NCBI GenBank assembly: GCA_002686445.1
Contig: NZCO01000035.1
Location: forward strand, 1-9,703
Length of the DNA stretch: 9,703 nt
Reading direction: 5' to 3'
Source: a bacterium
GTDB lineage: Bacteria > Patescibacteriota > Andersenbacteria > UBA10190
Position numbers and translations under genes: made by a program
The notes under the pieces: generated by a model
The model's input: the letters and a program-made list of their open reading frames with translations, nothing else
What the model was told of the DNA's origin: nothing
The model's database searches: none
Shown: positions 5,773 to 9,703 of the stretch, in pieces
Position numbering within the stretch: the stretch's first letter is position 1
How the letters are laid out: every line of letters begins with the position of its first letter

Positions 5773-6831
5773 CTAGCGGAGCCGAGCGCCGTGTGCGCTA
5801 GGCAACAGCATTTCTTGCACGGCCTCGATATCTTCTAGGACGAAACCGGTACCACGAACGACTGCAGTTAAAGGGTCATCGGTTAAACGAGTGGTAATTT
5901 GGGTTGCTTGTGTAAGTACCTGGTCCAGTCCTCGTAGCAGTCCGCCACCACCAGCTAGGATAATGCCGTACTCAATAATATCTGAGATGAGTTCAGGTGG
6001 TGTTTCTTCAATGCTGTCTTTCACGGCCTCAACAATGGTGTGAATGGTGCGGCCGACTGCTTCTTTGACCTGCATGCTATTCATGATGACCTCCTTGGGT
6101 AGTCCAGTGACTAAGTCACGTCCGCGAATCGGTGTTTCGAGTGGATCGGGTAAGTCGATAGCGGTACCAATGCGGATTTTGATTTGCTCTGCCGTACGTT
6201 CGCCAAGCAATACATTAAAGTTATCGCGAGCGTATTGAATAATACTTTCATTCATTTCATCGCCTGCGACCCGTAGTGTTTTGCTCACCACAATGCCGCC
6301 CAGAGAAATAACGGCGACTTCAGTTGTCCCACCACCAATATCAACCACCATGGTCCCCGTCGCTTCGTGGACGGGTAAGCGAGAGCCGATGGCTGCGGCC
6401 ATAGCTTCTTCGATCAAGAAAACGCGACGAGCACCGGCGCGCAGCGCAGCTTCTTCAACGGCGCGTCGTTCCACCTCAGTGACTGACGCGGGCAGGCCGA
6501 CCACCACTCGAGGACGGGGCATGATGTTAAAGCCTTCTTGATGAACCTGTTGAATGAAATACTTGAGCATTTGCTCCGTCACCTCAAAGTCAGAGATCAC
6601 CCCATCGCGCAGAGGTCTGATTGCCACAATATGGGCCGGAGTCTTGCCAACCATCCGCTGCGCTTCTTTACCGATAGCCAATACCTGCTTCGTATTCGTG
6701 TTAATCGCCACGACTGACGGCTCGTTAATGACGATGCCTTTGCCCCGGACATACACCAGCGTGTTGGCGGTACCTAAATCAATCCCAATATCCTGGGAAA
6801 ATTTACCAAAGAAGCGATCGGAGAGGCTCAT
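5773..6831 (-). CDS. mreB: Rod shape-determining actin homologue MreB
   Basis: MreB forms ATP-dependent filaments on the inner membrane face and orients the elongasome. The protein has 352 residues, close to the roughly 347 of E. coli. The N-terminal SLSDRFFGKF can form the amphipathic membrane-binding helix. Phosphate-1 motif DLGTANT lies at 18-24, phosphate-2 DIGGGTTEVAV at 164-174 and the adenosine motif LAGGGGLLRG at 292-301. The ATPase stretch FLIEEAMAAAIG (138-149) keeps the catalytic glutamate region but has alanine at 143, where most MreB proteins I know have proline. The start ATG overlaps the proS stop as ATGA (6828-6831), a tight coupling to a tRNA synthetase gene. No Shine-Dalgarno motif precedes it (upstream ACGAAACTCAC). 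The mreB-mreC-mreD-mrdA order is the classic shape cluster. Confidence 0.97.
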   Translation of the reverse strand: MSLSDRFFGKFSQDIGIDLGTANTLVYVRGKGIVINEPSVVAINTNTKQVLAIGKEAQRMVGKTPAHIVAIRPLRDGVISDFEVTEQMLKYFIQQVHQEGFNIMPRPRVVVGLPASVTEVERRAVEEAALRAGARRVFLIEEAMAAAIGSRLPVHEATGTMVVDIGGGTTEVAVISLGGIVVSKTLRVAGDEMNESIIQYARDNFNVLLGERTAEQIKIRIGTAIDLPDPLETPIRGRDLVTGLPKEVIMNSMQVKEAVGRTIHTIVEAVKDSIEETPPELISDIIEYGIILAGGGGLLRGLDQVLTQATQITTRLTDDPLTAVVRGTGFVLEDIEAVQEMLLPSAHGARLR

Positions 6832-8066
6832 GTGAGTTTCGTAATAAGATCATCAATAGTAACTAACTCCATAGCATCACTCGTTCGCTGCTTAATTTCA
6901 ATGCTATCTCCTGTTTTGCCAGAAACGACGGCTCGCCACGGACAGCCAACTAAATCAGCGTCGCCCAGCTTCTCCCCCGGAGAGACGTCAGCTCGATCGT
7001 CATACAGGACCTCGACATTGGCCGCGGTAAGCTTTTCGTATACAGCCTCGGCCTTGGCGGTAACCGCATCGTCACCTCCGCTGATACCCACTAGGTGGAC
7101 GGTAAACGGCGCCACGTTCGCGGGCCAGATAATCCCTCGGTCATCGTGAAACTTCTCTACCAGCACACCCATGATGCGTGAAGAGCCAATGCCGTAGGAC
7201 GCCATGTATACGGGCTGTTGTTTTCCGTCCTCGTTCGTGTACATATATTCGGCGGCTTCAGTAAATTTAGTGCCGAGTGGGAAGATGTTACCGACCTCGG
7301 ATACCTGAATCCCCTCGGTAGCTTTCTGGAGTTCAGGGCTGGCCACCTCTTTGTTATAGAAAACGTCTTCCTTCTCATCGTGGTAAATGGTGTCTTCGCC
7401 GGTGTCTAGTTTCGTTTGAAACTCGTGCGAGTAGTCATCAGTGAAGTCGCCACCAGAGGCTAAGGCAATCACGGTGTCGGCGCCTAAGCCCAAGCGGTCA
7501 AAGATACGCACGTACACTTCTTTAGCCTTTTCGTAGTAGGCCTCTCGGTCTTCGTCAGAGGCATGGAAGCTATAGAGATCCTTCATGCGAAACTCACGCC
7601 CGCGCAACAGGCCTGACTTCGGTCGTTCCTCATTGCGGAACTTAGTTTGAATCTGATAGACCGCAAACGGCAGGTCTCGATAGGAAAGCATGTACTTACC
7701 AGCAATCGGCGCCACCGTGTCTTCATGAGTAGAGTTCAGCACGTAGGTCGCGTCGTTCCGTTTGGCTGAGCCAGCGTTGGCGGGTGTCGCCTTGAATAAC
7801 ACGTCGACAGTATCGAAGCGTCCTGTTTGCTCCCATAACTTGGTTGGTACCAGTGCTGGCAGAAATACTTCTGCGCCAATAGTATCCATCTCCTCGCGGA
7901 TGATCTGTTCAATCTTTTGCAGTACGCGCAGGCCAAGCGGTAAAAAAGCGAAGACTCCAGCCATTGTTTGGTCAATAAAGACACCTTTCTGCAGCAGCGT
8001 GGCGTTCACGGTATCGAATTCCCGTGCTTCTTTGTTGGACTTAATTAGATTATGGGAATAACGCAT
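6828..8066 (-). CDS. proS: Prolyl-tRNA synthetase, short form without the editing domain
   Basis: ProRS is a class II synthetase that charges tRNA-Pro in the cytoplasm. The protein has 412 residues against about 570 in E. coli. Motif 1 spans about 37-74. STHED (112-116) lies in the proline-binding region. Motif 2 spans about 137-168 (YQIQTKFRNEERPKSG, then GREFRMKDLYSFH). Motif 3 spans about 287-301 (YMASYGIGSSRIMG). The HGTP anticodon-binding domain fills about 320-412. SHEFQTKLDTGEDTI (213-227) is followed within about 30 residues by SEVGNIFPLGTKF (256-268). The roughly 180-residue editing insertion, normally located here, is absent. Clearance of Ala-tRNA-Pro would need a separate protein. 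The ATG at 8066 gives a normal N-terminus. It lies 82 nt after rseP, a gap in which I see no convincing promoter or terminator. The stop overlaps mreB. Confidence 0.97.
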   Translation of the reverse strand: MRYSHNLIKSNKEAREFDTVNATLLQKGVFIDQTMAGVFAFLPLGLRVLQKIEQIIREEMDTIGAEVFLPALVPTKLWEQTGRFDTVDVLFKATPANAGSAKRNDATYVLNSTHEDTVAPIAGKYMLSYRDLPFAVYQIQTKFRNEERPKSGLLRGREFRMKDLYSFHASDEDREAYYEKAKEVYVRIFDRLGLGADTVIALASGGDFTDDYSHEFQTKLDTGEDTIYHDEKEDVFYNKEVASPELQKATEGIQVSEVGNIFPLGTKFTEAAEYMYTNEDGKQQPVYMASYGIGSSRIMGVLVEKFHDDRGIIWPANVAPFTVHLVGISGGDDAVTAKAEAVYEKLTAANVEVLYDDRADVSPGEKLGDADLVGCPWRAVVSGKTGDSIEIKQRTSDAMELVTIDDLITKLT

Positions 8067-8148
8067 GACCTATAGCGTACTGGACATGCTTAAACGAGGC
8101 CAGTCCTAGCCGTTTTCGAGGAACTAACGTGGGTTGTAAGCGGATCCT

Positions 8149-9225
8149 TTAGAAAAAACGGATGATATCTCGCCAAGTAACCAACAACATTAACCCAATG
8201 AGGGCCACGAAACCGACGGTATGCGCCGTCTGCTCGACTTTACCCGGCACTGGGCGTCGTATAATGAGCTCAATGAAGACAAACAGTATGCGCCCACCAT
8301 CCAACGCCGGTATCGGCAGAATATTGATCAGTGCTAGGTTGAGGCTGATCAAGGCACCAAACTCCAGCACGTAGGTTAGCCCGAGCTTGGTAGCTTCATT
8401 TGTATAGATAGCGATACCTACGGGCCCTGTTAATGTTTCTCCCGCACTGCCTTCACGCACCAGTCGCCCACCGATTTCCCAAAACTGAGTCACAATAGCG
8501 GCCGTCATGTCCCAGGTACGGGTAATTCCGTGCCAGGGTGCCTGCCACACGGGAATCTTCGTGATACCCGTCGCTAAGAGACTAACGCCAAGAGCGCCTT
8601 CGCCTTCTGGTGGATCAACGCGTGGGACGATCGTGATTTGCTCGCGTACTCCCTGTCTGTCGAGTTCTAATGAAAGTTCTTCTCCGAGAGTTGCCCCAAT
8701 GGTGGTAGTAACCTGCTCGATAGTTGGTTGCTCGATGCCACCGATGCTGACGATGCGATCGTATGCGGTAACGCCGGCGGCTGCCGCTGGCGACTCGTCG
8801 ACGACCTCAACAATATAGGTGAGCTGGTTGTCGAGCGAAGCGGCGGTCTCGGCCGTGACTACCGTGGGCACGCCAATGACTCCCTGCCAGGTGAACAGCA
8901 CGGCGGCCAAAATAACGTTCATGATGACGCCCGCGGCCAGAATAAAGATGCGCCAAGGTGCTGATTTAGTGGCGAAGCTGCCGGGACCTGGAGCTTGCTC
9001 GGCCATGTCTTCTCCCTCAATTTTTACAAAGCCTCCAAGCGGAATCAGATTAAACGAGTATCGTGTGCCTCGCCATATCTTGGACGCTATGCGAGGTGGA
9101 AACCCAAAGCCGAACTCCTCCACGTTGCACCCTGCTCGCTTGGCAGCCAGTAGGTGTCCAAGTTCATGTACCAGAACTAAGACTAAGAGCAGTCCGACGA
9201 AAACCAGGACGGTGAGCCAGATCAT
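8149..9225 (-). CDS. rseP: Site-2 intramembrane metalloprotease, RseP/RasP family
   Basis: Site-2 proteases cut substrates such as anti-sigma factors and signal-peptide remnants inside the membrane. The protein has 358 residues, shorter than the 450 of E. coli RseP because it carries one PDZ domain instead of two. The zinc motif HELGH (20-24) lies in the first membrane segment. The PDZ domain spans about 130-205, including SPAAAAGVTAYDRIVSIGG. The second catalytic signature NILPIPALDGGR (301-312) supplies the aspartate ligand. Membrane segments lie near 3-24, 92-115, 285-305 and 333-350. GPVGIA (267-272) is also typical. The ATG at 9225 lies 3 nt after the frr stop with no Shine-Dalgarno motif, so coupling to frr is likely. 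The substrate cannot be told from this window; no rseA-like gene is adjacent. Confidence 0.96.
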   Translation of the reverse strand: MIWLTVLVFVGLLLVLVLVHELGHLLAAKRAGCNVEEFGFGFPPRIASKIWRGTRYSFNLIPLGGFVKIEGEDMAEQAPGPGSFATKSAPWRIFILAAGVIMNVILAAVLFTWQGVIGVPTVVTAETAASLDNQLTYIVEVVDESPAAAAGVTAYDRIVSIGGIEQPTIEQVTTTIGATLGEELSLELDRQGVREQITIVPRVDPPEGEGALGVSLLATGITKIPVWQAPWHGITRTWDMTAAIVTQFWEIGGRLVREGSAGETLTGPVGIAIYTNEATKLGLTYVLEFGALISLNLALINILPIPALDGGRILFVFIELIIRRPVPGKVEQTAHTVGFVALIGLMLLVTWRDIIRFF

Positions 9226-9228
9226 AAA

Positions 9229-9703
9229 TTATAGAGCGCGAATGTCCGCTTCTTTTTTATTAATGGCTTCCTCGACTTGTTTGTTGGCCGTATCGATCCG
9301 CTGATCTAACCCCTTCTTACCGCCATGCATGTCATCTTCAGTGATGTCGCCGGCTTGCTTATCTTTCTTGAGCTGGGACAACGCGGCGTCGCGACTCTGG
9401 CGTAATCGAATCCGTGCTTGCTCGGCAGTCTTGTGCAGCTGCTTCGCTGTTTCCTCACGCATCTCTTCACTCAACATCGGAAAGGCTAAGCGGATGATCT
9501 TGCCATCAACAGCTGGTTGAACGCCTAGGTCCGCTTCAGTCACGGCTTTCTCAATTGCTTGGACGGCAGACTCATCCCACGGTGTAATGCTCAAGGTACG
9601 GGCATCAAGACTCGAGATAGATGCCAGGCCGTTGAGCGGTGTCCTTGCTCCATAGTGTTCAACCTGGATGCTGTCGAGCATAGCCGGAACCACTCGCCCG
9701 GAA
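9229..9703 (-). CDS. frr: Ribosome recycling factor, 5' end beyond the right window edge
   Basis: FRR, with EF-G, splits the post-termination ribosome so that it can be reused. The open frame continues to the window edge: upstream of the GTG at 9693 it reads Ser-Gly-Arg, matching the TGRASPSLLD region near residue 30 of E. coli FRR. I therefore treat the gene as 5'-partial, with roughly 28 residues missing and 157 visible. The visible part holds the end of helix 1, domain II with VEHYGARTPLNGLASI, and the long C-terminal helices including AEQARIRLRQSRDAA, which carries the conserved arginines that bind the ribosome. The length after the start region fits the usual 185 residues. It is the first visible gene of the long operon and lies directly before rseP. 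Confidence 0.96.
   Translation of the reverse strand, partial: SGRVVPAMLDSIQVEHYGARTPLNGLASISSLDARTLSITPWDESAVQAIEKAVTEADLGVQPAVDGKIIRLAFPMLSEEMREETAKQLHKTAEQARIRLRQSRDAALSQLKKDKQAGDITEDDMHGGKKGLDQRIDTANKQVEEAINKKEADIRAL

Noticed and set aside
433..6831. Possible UGA recoding (as in SR1/Gracilibacteria-type CPR)
   Set aside because: lysS, mreC, mreD and proS all end at UGA at their normal family lengths, so UGA is a stop here.
8067..8148. Possible promoter or terminator in the 82-nt rseP-proS gap
   Set aside because: TATAGG lies only 2 nt before the proS ATG and has no -35 partner. A partly complementary stretch near 8091-8116 has bulges and only a short U-run. Neither is convincing.
9228..9233. 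A perfect TATAAT on the minus strand 2 nt before the rseP ATG
   Set aside because: It is formed by the last frr codons, CTA TAA, plus the next base. No -35 match lies 16-18 nt upstream, and transcription would start inside the rseP start region.
8819..9304. A 161-codon plus-strand open frame opposite rseP and frr
   Set aside because: It is the longest plus-strand frame, but it lies over well-conserved rseP and frr, has no recognisable motif and crosses the gene junction. A shadow frame is the simpler reading.
9691..9693. GTG at 9693 as the true frr start
   Set aside because: This would give a 154-residue protein lacking the first helix. The frame stays open to the window edge and matches the conserved FRR region upstream of this codon, so the gene is cut by the window.
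1..9703. Mobile elements, CRISPR arrays, tRNA genes, defence or toxin-antitoxin genes
   Set aside because: I looked on both strands and saw no transposase, integrase, regularly spaced repeats, tRNA-like cloverleaf or unrecognised gene. All sizeable coding space is filled by known housekeeping families.

Overview
This 9.7 kb window is a tightly packed stretch of bacterial housekeeping DNA. Every supportable gene lies on the minus strand, so it reads from right to left. It holds ten protein genes, two of them cut by the window edges. I see no rRNA, tRNA, mobile element, CRISPR array or phage gene. Base composition looks balanced (about half G+C by eye) and even throughout.

Layout in the direction of transcription. 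(1) A long run, probably one operon: frr (5' end missing), rseP, proS, mreB, mreC, mreD, mrdA. Three junctions are 4-nt ATGA stop/start overlaps (proS/mreB, mreC/mreD, mreD/mrdA). The gaps are 3 nt (frr-rseP), 82 nt (rseP-proS) and 40 nt (mreB-mreC). (2) A 175-nt regulatory gap with a hairpin just after mrdA, a direct repeat, a good promoter match and a leader containing an inverted repeat. (3) greA alone, closed by a strong intrinsic terminator. (4) A second promoter that would start RNA only a few bases before lysS, then lysS and serS overlapping by 8 nt. serS runs off the left edge.

Function. FRR, ProRS, LysRS and SerRS serve translation, and GreA serves transcript elongation. RseP is an intramembrane protease. 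MreB, MreC, MreD and PBP2 are core parts of the elongasome that builds the lateral peptidoglycan wall, so the organism is probably rod-shaped with a peptidoglycan wall.

Organism. The gene order frr-rseP-proS is that of the Bacillus-type block frr-uppS-cdsA-dxr-rseP-proS with the isoprenoid and lipid genes missing. Together with a short ProRS lacking the editing insertion, compact gene packing and no Shine-Dalgarno motif before any readable start, this suggests a streamlined bacterium, most likely Patescibacteria/CPR. That placement is inference, at moderate confidence. UGA is used as a stop, which argues against the CPR lineages that recode UGA as glycine.

I found no clearly new molecular system. 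The points worth a second look are the organisation (wall genes translationally coupled to proS), the absence of ribosome-binding sites, the near-leaderless lysS promoter and the structured region upstream of greA.
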